Source: Marinobacter antarcticus (GTDB taxonomy: Bacteria; Pseudomonadota; Gammaproteobacteria; Pseudomonadales; Oleiphilaceae). Taken from it: a stretch of 64,000 nt of DNA. Shown piece by piece: positions 37,701-47,827 of this stretch (its first letter is position 1; the number at the start of each line of letters is the position of its first letter). Below the pieces are notes generated by a model. The model had not been told where the DNA came from. It was given only the letters and a program-made list of their open reading frames with translations, and did no database searches. The stretch is from assembly GCF_900142385.1 (NCBI RefSeq), contig NZ_FRAQ01000001.1, positions 310,001-374,000 on the forward strand. Reading direction: 5' to 3'. The translations under genes were made by a program, and so were the position numbers.

Positions 37701-37915
37701 TCCAGCGGGTTGGTAATACCCTGTTCTACATCTTCTGCCGAGGCGCCGCTCCAGACCACTCGCACGCTGACCACATCCAGCGCAAAGGTGGGGAAGAACT
37801 GGACATTCATACGCGTAAGAGCCAGCGCGCCGGCAAGCAGCATCATCAGCATCACAAGGTTGCCAGCAACCTTGTGATGCACAAAAAAACCGATAACGCC
37901 TTTTCTGCGCCTCAT
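34751..37915 (-). CDS. RND efflux transporter, inner-membrane pump (HAE1-like)
   Basis: Proton-driven pump of 1054 residues with the twelve-helix AcrB layout: helix 1 near 12-32, porter loop, helices 2-7 near 340-540, second loop, helices 8-12 near 870-1030. Helix 4 has GVIVDDAIVVGEDADAH, the proton-relay Asp pair. It begins MRRRKGVIGFFVHHKVAGNL and resembles the subgroup found with single adaptors and no outer-membrane factor gene. Starts within the adaptor stop by four bases. Substrate unknown; lies in the same operon as the AttEFGH-like genes. Confidence 0.92.
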   Translation of the reverse strand: MRRRKGVIGFFVHHKVAGNLVMLMMLLAGALALTRMNVQFFPTFALDVVSVRVVWSGASAEDVEQGITNPLEQRLRSVDGLKKMTSTSAQSVASITLEFEEGTNPITALDDVRQQVDEFNNLPADAEEPRVTRIERYEPVARMLVFGDVDRRELRALAYRYEDELLQQGIDRVSFRGLPEQQISIDVPVERLEGLGLTLGHIAERVASVSRDLPAGIMAQQDAARELRSIEQRRSPQAFESVPVLSGERTQLRLGDIATVRQEDRDNQVSLSRGGFPAIELQLQRSENGDSLAAAKVLQQWLDETRATLPPSIQLEVYDETWQLLNDRISLLTTNGLGGLILVVCLLYLFLPGRVAFWVAVGIPTAFLAALGVLWLIGGSINMISLFALIMALGVIVDDAIVVGEDADAHARMGEASIYASEGAAKRMVWPVLASSLTTVAAFMPLLVVGGVIGNILGDIPVVMICVLIASLLECFIVLPAHLRHAFSPRHTGKGTPEPARPSRNPVARFRAGFERRFDSFREGPFRRFSLRSLEHRGITMACVLALALVTVGLLAGGRLGFNFFPTPEPSVLYANASFVAGTNSKTVDQFMVDMQKALNEAESALGGNLILHAVTTEGATLGSGGSSRTGDELGSIMIELVPSDQRPVRNPEFINEWRSRLTLPAGLDNLAISERQSGPPGRDVNVRLTGDNSENLKFAAEELAQALSTLPGVLDVEDDMPWGREQLIYQASAYGEALGLTTTDLGSQLRAAFDGRIAQIYQDGRDEMEVRVQLPRDQRERLSTLSRVTVRIPDGRFVPLGQVMNLDHRQGFEALRHADGKLAVEVTSALNTRVSTTAQIIESLQAEALPDISSRYNVRYSFEGRSADQRETIDDMKTGLLIGVALMYVVLAWVFASWSLPLIVMAIIPFALVGALLGHWLMGLQLTVLSLFGLFGLAGIVVNNAIILVSFYNQQRQKGLGINEALNEAAVQRVRAVLLTSLTTIGGLLPLLFETSLQAQFLIPMATSIAFGLGLSTLLVLLVIPALLSLLEQFREWRAQRHGREAEPLGASE

Positions 37916-39150
37916 TGCGCGGAGCTCCCGTCACCGGCAACATCCACTTTAAGCCCCGTCAGCGCATTGGGCAGATGCGTAATAATCAGGCGTGCACCGA
38001 GCGTCAGCACCTCACCGGCAATCAGCAGACGGCGTTCGCCGTTGGCGGAGAGCGCTTCGCCCACACGTTCGATAGAAACGCGCTGCATGCGGTTATCGTC
38101 TGCGATCAGGTACACACTGTCTGCGCCATACAGAGCGCTGAACGGGATAGCTACAGATCCCCTGCGCTCCGGTCGTTCCAGACTGACCGGCAACAAGGTA
38201 CCGGGGCGCAGGCCAGCTCCTTCTCCGACCAGTACAAGAATAGCCTCCGTTCCGGCGGGATCGCTCGTGCCAGCAAAGCGCTCAAGCCGGAAACGAATCT
38301 CTGGTTGATCACTGAAAGCATACAGGCTTTCACCCTCAGCCAGAGCAGCAAGCAGTTCGGCCCGGAAGATATTGGGCACCCTTGCCCTGAGCTCCAGGCC
38401 CTGTGTGGGATAAATCGAAAGCAGGTGCTGGTTTCGGGATACCTGATCCCCAACAGCGACCTGAACGTCCGTTACAATGCCGTCAAACGGGGCGAAAACC
38501 CGGGACCGCTCGGCATCTCGCTGCGTTGTCGCCAGAGTTGCTTCGGCCTGAGCCAGCCTGGCCTCCAGGCTTTGTAGCCGCGCCGGATGCTCATCAAGTG
38601 CGCGCTGGCGAATACTGACTGTGAGCTCGGCCCTGGCCGCACTGTCGGTGACGCTTTCAAGATTTTCCCGGGAAGCGAGATTTCGGTCTACCAGCGAGCG
38701 GGTTCGCTCCAGCTGCCTGCCTGCATTGGCCAGAATCGCCTGCTCGCTTTTGAGCGCGGTCTGATCGTTGCGGTAGCGCACCTGTTCAGAGCGGATCTGG
38801 GCGTCAAGGTCGGCTACCTGCGCTTTCGCCTGGGCCAATACAGGCTCAATATCCTGAGTGTCCAGAGCGACCAGCAGTTCGCCTGCGCTCACCCGCTGAC
38901 CCTCAGCCACAGGCCGTTCACCGATGCGGCCGGCCAGGGTGGCCGCCACAGACATCTGTTCAGGCGCCACCACCTCGCCATACAGAGGTAACACCGGCGT
39001 GTGGGTTCCTGGTTCGATCGCCTCGATCTGCACCCGCCAGCTGCGCTCAGTCGCAGTGACCTGGGCCGGTTCCGGCCGGGTCATTTTCAGAAACAGAAAA
39101 CCGAGAACACCGGCTGCCAGGATGATTACAGGTATAAGTCGTTTGGACAT
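37912..39150 (-). CDS. RND efflux periplasmic adaptor subunit
   Basis: Membrane-fusion protein of 412 residues with an N-terminal membrane anchor (5-23), a barrel-sandwich lipoyl domain (VAATLAGRIGERPVAEGQRVSAGELL), a long alpha hairpin (about 110-210), and beta-barrel and C-terminal domains. Links the pump behind it to an outer-membrane channel encoded elsewhere. First gene of the RND-ABC operon and divergent from the potassium channel gene. Ribosome site before the ATG at 39150 is weak. Confidence 0.92.
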   Translation of the reverse strand: MSKRLIPVIILAAGVLGFLFLKMTRPEPAQVTATERSWRVQIEAIEPGTHTPVLPLYGEVVAPEQMSVAATLAGRIGERPVAEGQRVSAGELLVALDTQDIEPVLAQAKAQVADLDAQIRSEQVRYRNDQTALKSEQAILANAGRQLERTRSLVDRNLASRENLESVTDSAARAELTVSIRQRALDEHPARLQSLEARLAQAEATLATTQRDAERSRVFAPFDGIVTDVQVAVGDQVSRNQHLLSIYPTQGLELRARVPNIFRAELLAALAEGESLYAFSDQPEIRFRLERFAGTSDPAGTEAILVLVGEGAGLRPGTLLPVSLERPERRGSVAIPFSALYGADSVYLIADDNRMQRVSIERVGEALSANGERRLLIAGEVLTLGARLIITHLPNALTGLKVDVAGDGSSAQ

Positions 39151-39230
39151 TGCGTATTAGCCAGCTAAGGTAAATAAAGCTCCGCCACAGGACGGATGCT
39201 ATCAAGTGCACTATCAGGAGAACTATACGT

Positions 39231-39680
39231 TTGCTTGCAGAACATCATGCCAACCTGCTCAGCGCAACTGCCATCAATTCTCTTATTGTGGTGCTTGTTG
39301 TGCTTATGCACCACATGGTACTTGTCCGGCTGAGCGGGCTGCTGGCCAAAATGCACTATCGCCATCACTTTCGTCTGGTGATTGCCGTATTTGGTATCCT
39401 GCTCGCCCATACAGCCCAGGTGTGGGTTTTTGCTTGCGCTTACTTTTTCATGCACCACGCCGATTCTTGGGGCTCACTGACGGGCAACTTCAACGGCGGC
39501 TTGCTGGATTGTGTTTACTTCTCTTTCAGCACCTTCACCACCGTTGGCTATGGTGATATCGTGCCCGTTGGCCCGCTGCGTTTCCTAACCGGCATCGAAG
39601 GGCTCACAGGGTTGGTGCTTATTACCTGGAGCGCTTCTTTCCTGTTTGTGAAAATGCAAAGCTACTGGACTGGTAGCTAG
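39231..39680 (+). CDS. Small potassium channel (ion_trans_2 pore)
   Basis: A 149-residue membrane protein with a selectivity filter TTVGYGD (103-109), an N-terminal helix (about 13-35), helix 2 (49-72) and a C-terminal pore helix (about 117-140). No cytoplasmic RCK or nucleotide-binding domain is attached, so gating is unexplained. The start is TTG at 39231 with CAGGAG ten bases upstream; no nearby ATG fits the frame. It sits alone between two RND operons, two bases from the stop of the second pump. Confidence 0.88.
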   Translation: MLAEHHANLLSATAINSLIVVLVVLMHHMVLVRLSGLLAKMHYRHHFRLVIAVFGILLAHTAQVWVFACAYFFMHHADSWGSLTGNFNGGLLDCVYFSFSTFTTVGYGDIVPVGPLRFLTGIEGLTGLVLITWSASFLFVKMQSYWTGS

Positions 39681-39682
39681 GG

Positions 39683-42600
39683 CTAATGAACCCATCCGCG
39701 CCTGGCAAGCGTGTAATACAGCAGTGGCACAACCAGAACCGTCAGCAGGGTAGAAAGCGCGAGCCCGAACACCAGAGAAATTGCCAGCCCGTTGAAAATC
39801 GGATCATTGAGAATGAAGTAAGCGCCTACCATCGCCGATATGGCAGTCAGGGCTATCGGCTTGATGCGCACCGCACCAGCCAGAACTACGGCTTTGTCCA
39901 GCTCAACGCCTTCATCCAGAAGCTGCCGGATAAACACAACCAACAAAATGGAGTTGCGCACGATAATGCCTGCTAAGGCAATCATGCCGATCATGCTGGT
40001 CGCGGTAAATTCCCGGCCCAGCAAGGCATGCCCGGGCATGATTCCAATCAGGGTCAGCGGAATGGGTGCCATAATCACCAGCGGCAGGATATACGAGCGG
40101 AACTGCGCCACCAGCAGCACAAAAATCATGAACATACCCACGCTGTAGGCGGCGCCCATATCCCGGAAGGTTTCGTAGGTAATCTTCCACTCACCATCCC
40201 ATTTGAGCGTGCCTTTTTCCGGCAACGGCGGCTGGTCAATAAAGAACTGTTCCGGCGCACCTTCTTGCTGTTTCAGGCGATCAACCATGGCAAACATGCC
40301 GTACAGGGGGGAATCTATCTCGCCTGCCATATCGGCCGTCACATAAGTCACCGGTAGCAGGTTTTTGTGATAGATCGCGCCCATCCAGTCGGCTTCGCGT
40401 ACCTGGGCGATACTGGCCAGTGGCACCAGATTACCGGCGCGGCTTCGCACCTGCAGGGACATGAGAACCGACGGCTGCGCCTTATCGGCGTCCTCAAGAG
40501 TTACGCGAATAGGCACCGGATATTTGGCATGGTCATCGTGTAAAAAGCTGACGTTCATGCCTCCCAGCGCCAACTGCAAAGCCTCGACGACCTGGGTCTG
40601 GGACACCCCAAAACGGGCAGCCCGGGCGCGATCTACTGAAATTTCCCATTGGCGAGTGGGTGCTTCCAGCGTGGTGTCGATATCCACCAATCCCTGCACT
40701 TCAGCCATACTCGATGCTACCGAGCGGGCGAGCTCAGCGCGCTGGTCAGGGTCAGCGCCGTAGATCTCCGCCACCACTGGCGACAGCACCGGCGGGCCCG
40801 GCGGCACTTCAACAATTTTGACGCTGGCGTCGTACCGATTGCCGATGGCGGTCAGCGGCTCCCGCAACGCCTGGGCAATAACGTGGGACTGACGGGATCG
40901 CACACCTTCGTCGCTGAGGTTTACCTGAATGTCGCCCTGATAAGGGTCGCTGCGCAAATAATACTGGCGCACCAGCCCATTGAAGTTGATGGGCGCGGCG
41001 GTGCCGGCATAGCTCTGCCAGCTGGTCACTTCGTCAACGGTTTCCAGGTAATGCCCCATTTCCATGAGCACCCGCTGGGTCTGTTCAACCGGCGTGCTCT
41101 CGGGCATATCAACCACAACCTGAAGCTCGGATTTGTTGTCGAAAGGCAGCATTTTCATGATAACCGCCTGAAACACCGGTAACGACGAAGCGGCCAGAGT
41201 CAGCAGGATCACCCCAAGCGCTAGCAAGCGACGACGCCAACGGTGATCACCCAGAAACGGTGAAAGTATGCCCCCGAAGATTTTCAGGGACATTGGGCTG
41301 ACACCATCGGCTGAACTGCCGGCCTCTTCAGCTTCTGTCGCGGTTTCACCTTTTTGGTGTTTCAACAGACGCAGTGCCAACCAGGGTGCCACCACAAAGG
41401 CAACAATCTGGGATAGCACCATACCGGCGGATGCGTTGATGGGGATGGGGCTCATGTACGGGCCCATCAGGCCTGTTACGAACGCCATGGGTAGCAAGGC
41501 CGCCATAATGGTAAGGCTGGCCATAATGGTGGGCGTGCCCACTTCGTCCACCGCTACCGGAATGATATCTCGCACCGGGAGGTTGGAGTTGCGGATCCGG
41601 CGGTTGATGTTTTCGGTAATCACGATGCCGTCATCCACCAGAATACCGATGGAAAAAATCAGTGCGAACAGGGAAACCCGGTTCAGGGTGAAGCCCCAGG
41701 CCCAGGAGAACACCAGCGTCAGCAACAGTGTGATCAGCACGGCTATACCGACAATCAGCGCCTGGCGCCAGCCCATGGCCACCAGCACCAGCAACACCAC
41801 GCACAGAGTGGCGGATGTCAAATCGGAAATGAGCTTGCGTGCTTTAACAGAGGCAGTTTCGCCGTAATCCCGGGTAACAATAACTTCCACACCTTCTGGC
41901 AAGGCGCGGTTGCGAATCAGCTCCAGCCGCTGCTCAATGGCGGTTGTGATATCCACAGCGTTTTGCCCGGGTTTCTTGGCTATCGCCAATGTTACTGCCG
42001 GGTAGACATCACCAGGCTTACCAACATTACCCACATCCGCTGCCGGCCCGAAGCCGGTCATGACACTCTGATCAGCAACGGTTCCGCCGCGGCTGACGTT
42101 TGCCACATCATCCAGATACACAGCCGCGCCGTTGTGCATGCCGACAACGAGGGCACGCACATCGTCCATGCTTTTCAGCAAAGTGCCTACCTGAACCGGA
42201 ATGGAGAGGTTATCACGGGTAATGCGAGCATCCTGACTGCTGCTGTTAGCAGCTCTCAAGGCATCGCGGATATCGCTGAGGGTAAGGTTAAACCCGGCAA
42301 GCAGAGCCGGATCAAAATGGATGTCCACCCGGTCAGGCACACCGCCCACCGTATAAACATCCCGGGTTCCGGGCACCCGCTTGAGCGCCACTTCCAGCAT
42401 GTGGGCCAGACGGGTAAGTTCTTCACCGGTATGACCATTGACGGGGTCGTAAAGCGTGAGCGTCATCACCGGCACATCATCAATGCCCTTCGGCTTGACC
42501 AGTGGCTGCGTGGCGCCCAGATCCGGCGGTAGCCAGTCCTGGTTGGAATACACCTGGTCATAAAGCCGCACAAGCGCTTCCTGCCGTGGAATGCCGACTT

Positions 42601-42916
42601 CAAACTGCACGGTAATAATCGCCTGGCCCTGGCGGGACACGGAGTATACGTGCTCAACACCGGCAATTTCACTCATCACCTGCTCGGCCGGAGTTGCGAT
42701 GGCACTCTCTACTTCCTGCGTGCTGGCGCCCGGAAAAGCCACCATGATATCCGCCATGGTGACGTCTATCTGCGGCTCTTCCTCTTTCGGAGTCACAACA
42801 ACTGCGAGCACACCCAGAATGATTGATAGCAGCGCCAGCAAGGGCGTCAGATGGTTATCCTGAAAAACCCGGGCAATCGCCCCGGAAGGACCGACCGGAG
42901 GCAGTTCGCGACTCAA
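39683..42916 (-). CDS. RND efflux transporter, inner-membrane pump (second system)
   Basis: A 1077-residue AcrB-superfamily pump with PKEEEPQIDVTMADIMVAFPG near the start and GILVDDGIVITENINRR in helix 4 holding the proton-relay Asp residues. It differs clearly from the pump at 34751. The start is TTG at 42916, overlapping the adaptor stop (TTGA) with GGGGAGG upstream, a coupled start. The PKEEEPQ group is usually called simply efflux RND permease; substrate not known. A copper receptor gene follows upstream in the same direction. Confidence 0.92.
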   Translation of the reverse strand: MSRELPPVGPSGAIARVFQDNHLTPLLALLSIILGVLAVVVTPKEEEPQIDVTMADIMVAFPGASTQEVESAIATPAEQVMSEIAGVEHVYSVSRQGQAIITVQFEVGIPRQEALVRLYDQVYSNQDWLPPDLGATQPLVKPKGIDDVPVMTLTLYDPVNGHTGEELTRLAHMLEVALKRVPGTRDVYTVGGVPDRVDIHFDPALLAGFNLTLSDIRDALRAANSSSQDARITRDNLSIPVQVGTLLKSMDDVRALVVGMHNGAAVYLDDVANVSRGGTVADQSVMTGFGPAADVGNVGKPGDVYPAVTLAIAKKPGQNAVDITTAIEQRLELIRNRALPEGVEVIVTRDYGETASVKARKLISDLTSATLCVVLLVLVAMGWRQALIVGIAVLITLLLTLVFSWAWGFTLNRVSLFALIFSIGILVDDGIVITENINRRIRNSNLPVRDIIPVAVDEVGTPTIMASLTIMAALLPMAFVTGLMGPYMSPIPINASAGMVLSQIVAFVVAPWLALRLLKHQKGETATEAEEAGSSADGVSPMSLKIFGGILSPFLGDHRWRRRLLALGVILLTLAASSLPVFQAVIMKMLPFDNKSELQVVVDMPESTPVEQTQRVLMEMGHYLETVDEVTSWQSYAGTAAPINFNGLVRQYYLRSDPYQGDIQVNLSDEGVRSRQSHVIAQALREPLTAIGNRYDASVKIVEVPPGPPVLSPVVAEIYGADPDQRAELARSVASSMAEVQGLVDIDTTLEAPTRQWEISVDRARAARFGVSQTQVVEALQLALGGMNVSFLHDDHAKYPVPIRVTLEDADKAQPSVLMSLQVRSRAGNLVPLASIAQVREADWMGAIYHKNLLPVTYVTADMAGEIDSPLYGMFAMVDRLKQQEGAPEQFFIDQPPLPEKGTLKWDGEWKITYETFRDMGAAYSVGMFMIFVLLVAQFRSYILPLVIMAPIPLTLIGIMPGHALLGREFTATSMIGMIALAGIIVRNSILLVVFIRQLLDEGVELDKAVVLAGAVRIKPIALTAISAMVGAYFILNDPIFNGLAISLVFGLALSTLLTVLVVPLLYYTLARRGWVH

Positions 42917-43998
42917 TTCACTGCCTCCCCATCCAAACGCTCGCCAGAAACACCGGCAGCTGGCAGATTCAGCCGATCTGTACCAACCAGACCAACAGGG
43001 TGGATCACGACCTGTTCGCCCTCACTAAGACCCGCCAGGATTTCCAGGCGGCCACCCTGCTGCGCACCGGTACGAACCTGTCGCAACCGTGGGCGACCCT
43101 GATCATCCATCACGAAAACGGCTCTGAGCTCACTGCGCCGGACCAGACTGCTGACGGGTATCCAGAGAACCTCCCGGGTTGCGACCGGAACACCGACCTT
43201 CACCAGCATGCCCGGGAACAAGGATCCGTTAGGCTCACTAAGGCGCATACGCAGCCGGAAAGTATGGGTTGCCGGGTTGGCATAGGGATAGAAGGTCATC
43301 TCCCCGGTTTCCAGCACCCGACCATCCGCGAGGGTGACCTGCGACTGGCGCTCGCGTCGGGCAAGCTCGGCATATTGTTGGGGCAGGTCTACAACAACCC
43401 GCAACTGTTCCAGTGAGAGACCACTAAGCAGGGGCTGACCGGGGCTGACAGACTCACCGATTTCCACGTGACGCTCGGTCAGTATTCCGCCGTAGGGCGC
43501 AAGTATGCGAGTGTAACTCAACTGTTCCCGGGCTTCCGCCACAGCGGCTTCAGCGCGCTCAAGCCGTGCTTTTGCTGCAGCCAGATTGTTCCGCGCCTGG
43601 TCTAATTCCTGCCGGGAAACAAGGCCGCGTTTTTGCACGGCCTCAATGCGGGTGAACTGCTGTTGCGCATCTGCAAAGGCTGCCCGAGCTTCGTCCCGGC
43701 CACCCTGCGCCTGGCTAACGCGTGAACTCTGTTCACTGCTTTCCAGTTGCACGATGAGGTCACCGGCGACCACCGAATCATCCACGTCAAACGGCAACCT
43801 CTGTACTTTGCCACTGGTCTGCGCGGACACGGTGCTCTGCTGAACCGCCTCAATCACGCCATCAAGAACAAGCGTCTCCTGCAGCTCACTACGCTCAACC
43901 GGAACAGTCTCCAGCCTGCCAGAGGTTTCTTCGCTCAGGGCTAATCTGGAACAAAATAGCCCCAGTACAATCGCGCCCAGCACAGCAATATGCTTCAC
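42913..43998 (-). CDS. RND efflux periplasmic adaptor subunit (second system)
   Basis: Membrane-fusion protein of about 361 residues with a signal peptide (IAVLGAIVLGLFCSRLALS), lipoyl half-motifs (SAQTSGKVQRLPFDVDDSVV and APYGGILTERHVEIGESV) and an alpha hairpin between. Three in-frame starts follow one another (TTG 44004, GTG 44001, GTG 43998); the GAGG ribosome site fits 43998 best. It is translationally coupled to the pump. A perfect 18-bp palindrome lies just upstream. Confidence 0.9.
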   Translation of the reverse strand: MKHIAVLGAIVLGLFCSRLALSEETSGRLETVPVERSELQETLVLDGVIEAVQQSTVSAQTSGKVQRLPFDVDDSVVAGDLIVQLESSEQSSRVSQAQGGRDEARAAFADAQQQFTRIEAVQKRGLVSRQELDQARNNLAAAKARLERAEAAVAEAREQLSYTRILAPYGGILTERHVEIGESVSPGQPLLSGLSLEQLRVVVDLPQQYAELARRERQSQVTLADGRVLETGEMTFYPYANPATHTFRLRMRLSEPNGSLFPGMLVKVGVPVATREVLWIPVSSLVRRSELRAVFVMDDQGRPRLRQVRTGAQQGGRLEILAGLSEGEQVVIHPVGLVGTDRLNLPAAGVSGERLDGEAVN

Positions 43999-44016
43999 CA
44001 CCAACCACCTCGAAAA

Positions 44017-44034
44017 AGTTATTAGTTAATAACT
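44017..44034. promoter_or_regulatory. Perfect 18-bp palindrome, probable operator of the second RND operon
   Basis: AGTTATTA-GT-TAATAACT has perfect 8-base arms and a 2-base centre. It lies 18 bases upstream of the adaptor start, so a bound dimer would block transcription or translation. The symmetry is typical of TetR or MarR family sites, but no such regulator gene is adjacent. Confidence 0.65.
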
Positions 44035-44120
44035 ATAGGCTATCAATATACTCAATACGAAGACATATCAACCTACCCGTAGTCACAACTTAACGGTGGC
44101 AACTCACGAAGGCTAACCTG

Positions 44121-44158
44121 AAAAAAGCCCCGTGCAGGAAGTTGGTCCCACACGGGGC
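44121..44158 (-). terminator. Rho-independent terminator of the copper receptor gene
   Basis: A perfect 8-bp stem (44127-44134 with 44151-44158) is followed on the minus strand by TTTTTT (complement of 44121-44126). It lies 49 bases beyond the receptor stop. Confidence 0.85.
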
Positions 44159-44207
44159 GAAAAGTTACCCGCCGGCTATGAGTAGCGGGCAACCGCTACT
44201 GCTGGGT

Positions 44208-46223
44208 TTACCATCTGGCCGTCAGCGCGGCACGCAGAGTGCGCCCGGGCTCGTTCACGCGCACAGCGTCAGGATTGAATGGATCAGTGTTGCTGCGGCT
44301 CACATGGGGCGCCCAGGTGTTATCAAAGAGGTTATCCAGAGCCCAGTTGAATGTAAGGTACTCCATCAGCGGGTGGCTGCCAGAGAGGTTGAACACGCCA
44401 TAACCGGGAGAGGTTCCCGCATCCAGCCCGGAATCCGGGTCAATGCGATCCTGACGCCGGGCCAGTTGCCATTGGGCTTCAATACGGTGGCCCATACTCT
44501 GCCAACCCAGCGTTTGCACAAACTGCACCGGAGGAATCTGCGGCAGCGCTTTGTCATCATCACGGTTTTCACCACGAACAGAGGCCAGCGCACTGCTGCT
44601 GTCCCATGTTCCGTCAGTCCAGCCGACCATCATCTCAACACCAAACAGCCGGGCATCAATGTTCTCATAACGTGTACAGCCTTTAGGCTTGCCACAATCG
44701 GCCGGCGTCTCTTGGTAGCGCAGCACAAAATCATCTACCTGGTCGACCCAGACCACCGGCTTCCAACTCCACTGGTTTTTGCTGCCACTCAGTGCCAGCT
44801 CCAGTTTGTGATGTTTTTCGGTATCCAGATCAGGATTACCAATCCAGCTGTCACTCATGGTATTTCGGGCCAGATAACGCTCGGTAACACTCGGGCTGCG
44901 TACGCTGTGGCTGGCGGTAAGGGTCAGTGCCTGGTTCTGCCGCAGACGCCATTCACCGGATACAAATCCACTAACGTTGTTATCCTCAGCTTTTACATCC
45001 GTCGTGCCGTAAGCACTCTGGTAAAGCATGGCCGGGGTCATGCCCATGCTCGCGACGTCGTCTGCTTTGGTGGCGTCCATCTCAACACGGTCGTATCGAA
45101 CACCGGCACCGACTTTTATATCACTGGCAAGACGCCGGAAACCCTCGGCAAAAAGCCCGATACGCTCACGCTCCACACCCGGCCACATAAATGACACAGC
45201 CATTGGCATTGGGTTGGTAACGTTGAACAAGGTGGCATCCCAGTCGTTGGTCTCCAGATCTGCACCGACTGCCCAGTCCGTTGAGCTATTGGGGCTCTGA
45301 TCAAGAGTGAAGCGCAAACCACGGGTCTGTGTGGTGGAATCCGTCTGCATTTTCATGGCCCCGACCGGGCGCAGACTGAAGTTGTCCATGGTGTGATCAA
45401 CATCCGCCTGCCAGGTCAGCAGACTCCACTCACCGTCAGCCACCGGAGCACCAAATTCCAAGCGGTAAAGGTCGGTGTCAGTTTTCGGGGCGTCCATGCC
45501 GGAACCGGCGTATTTCACATCGCTTTCTTCCTGGCGGCTGACCATGCCCTTGATGAAAAAACCACTTTCCGCAGTCCAGGCCGCGTCAGCTCGGCCCTCG
45601 GCATTTTTATAGGCACTACGCACCTTGTTGCCATCGCCGTCTTCGTAATCGTCCGCTTCGTCATAACCACCAGACAGCCTGAGCCACGCATCCTCACTGC
45701 CGACGGCTGCCGCAGCGTTTATCAGTTTGCCGCTGCCATTGTCTGAACCACCGACGGTTATATGGCCCGTGGTCGCACCATCATTGAACTGCGGATCAGC
45801 GGTAGTGGCAATCACCTGCCCACCAGCAATCGGCCCCCAGCGCAAAGTACGGTTGTTGGTTCTTATTTCCAGGGCCGGTGCCAGCGCACTGCTCAACCGG
45901 CTGGTTGGCGGATCCATCCGATTTGGGCAGGCGCCTTCCACCCGGATACCGTCCAGCAGAACATCCACTCGTTCCTGGCTTTGCCCCCGAACCACAGGTT
46001 CAAGGCCGCGGCCTCCCATTCGGGAGAGGGATACCGAAGGATCAGATGCCAGCCGATTTACCGGCTCGCTGGCTAATATCGCATCGGCATTGTCACTAAC
46101 GCGCCCTTCCGTTACGTGGATAACCAGGTTTTCTTCGGCATCCTGTGCTGATGCCAGCACCGGCAATCCTGCAAGACTGATAGCGGCTATCCGTACACAT
46201 CTGGTGAATACGCGTTCTTTCAT
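44208..46223 (-). CDS. TonB-dependent copper receptor (OprC/NosA-like)
   Basis: Outer-membrane receptor of about 671 residues from the ATG at 46223, which gives a clean signal peptide ending ASAQ; the frame runs further upstream but without support. A plug domain (about 35-165) carries VVRGQSQERVDVLLDGIRV and CPNRMDPPTSRLSSA, the signature of copper receptors OprC and NosA. A beta-barrel ends with TLRAALTARW, an aromatic C-terminus. It should import copper or insert copper for enzymes such as nitrous oxide reductase. Separated from the RND operon by a terminator. Confidence 0.92.
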   Translation of the reverse strand: MKERVFTRCVRIAAISLAGLPVLASAQDAEENLVIHVTEGRVSDNADAILASEPVNRLASDPSVSLSRMGGRGLEPVVRGQSQERVDVLLDGIRVEGACPNRMDPPTSRLSSALAPALEIRTNNRTLRWGPIAGGQVIATTADPQFNDGATTGHITVGGSDNGSGKLINAAAAVGSEDAWLRLSGGYDEADDYEDGDGNKVRSAYKNAEGRADAAWTAESGFFIKGMVSRQEESDVKYAGSGMDAPKTDTDLYRLEFGAPVADGEWSLLTWQADVDHTMDNFSLRPVGAMKMQTDSTTQTRGLRFTLDQSPNSSTDWAVGADLETNDWDATLFNVTNPMPMAVSFMWPGVERERIGLFAEGFRRLASDIKVGAGVRYDRVEMDATKADDVASMGMTPAMLYQSAYGTTDVKAEDNNVSGFVSGEWRLRQNQALTLTASHSVRSPSVTERYLARNTMSDSWIGNPDLDTEKHHKLELALSGSKNQWSWKPVVWVDQVDDFVLRYQETPADCGKPKGCTRYENIDARLFGVEMMVGWTDGTWDSSSALASVRGENRDDDKALPQIPPVQFVQTLGWQSMGHRIEAQWQLARRQDRIDPDSGLDAGTSPGYGVFNLSGSHPLMEYLTFNWALDNLFDNTWAPHVSRSNTDPFNPDAVRVNEPGRTLRAALTARW

Positions 46224-46385
46224 ACTACTGCTTCCCCATGGGCAGGCCTGACTGAATAAAAACTTGCCGGGGAATGATAAACAGGCCGGCCACTGTGCGC
46301 GTGAGACACAATGCCGCACCTCTCTCGGCGCACCAATTCAGGGCGCCGACCGCGCGACTCTCTTGCCAAGCAGGCTGAGATGTGA

Positions 46386-47810
<1,425 letters not shown>

Positions 47811-47827
47811 CCACGGAGCAACAGCCT

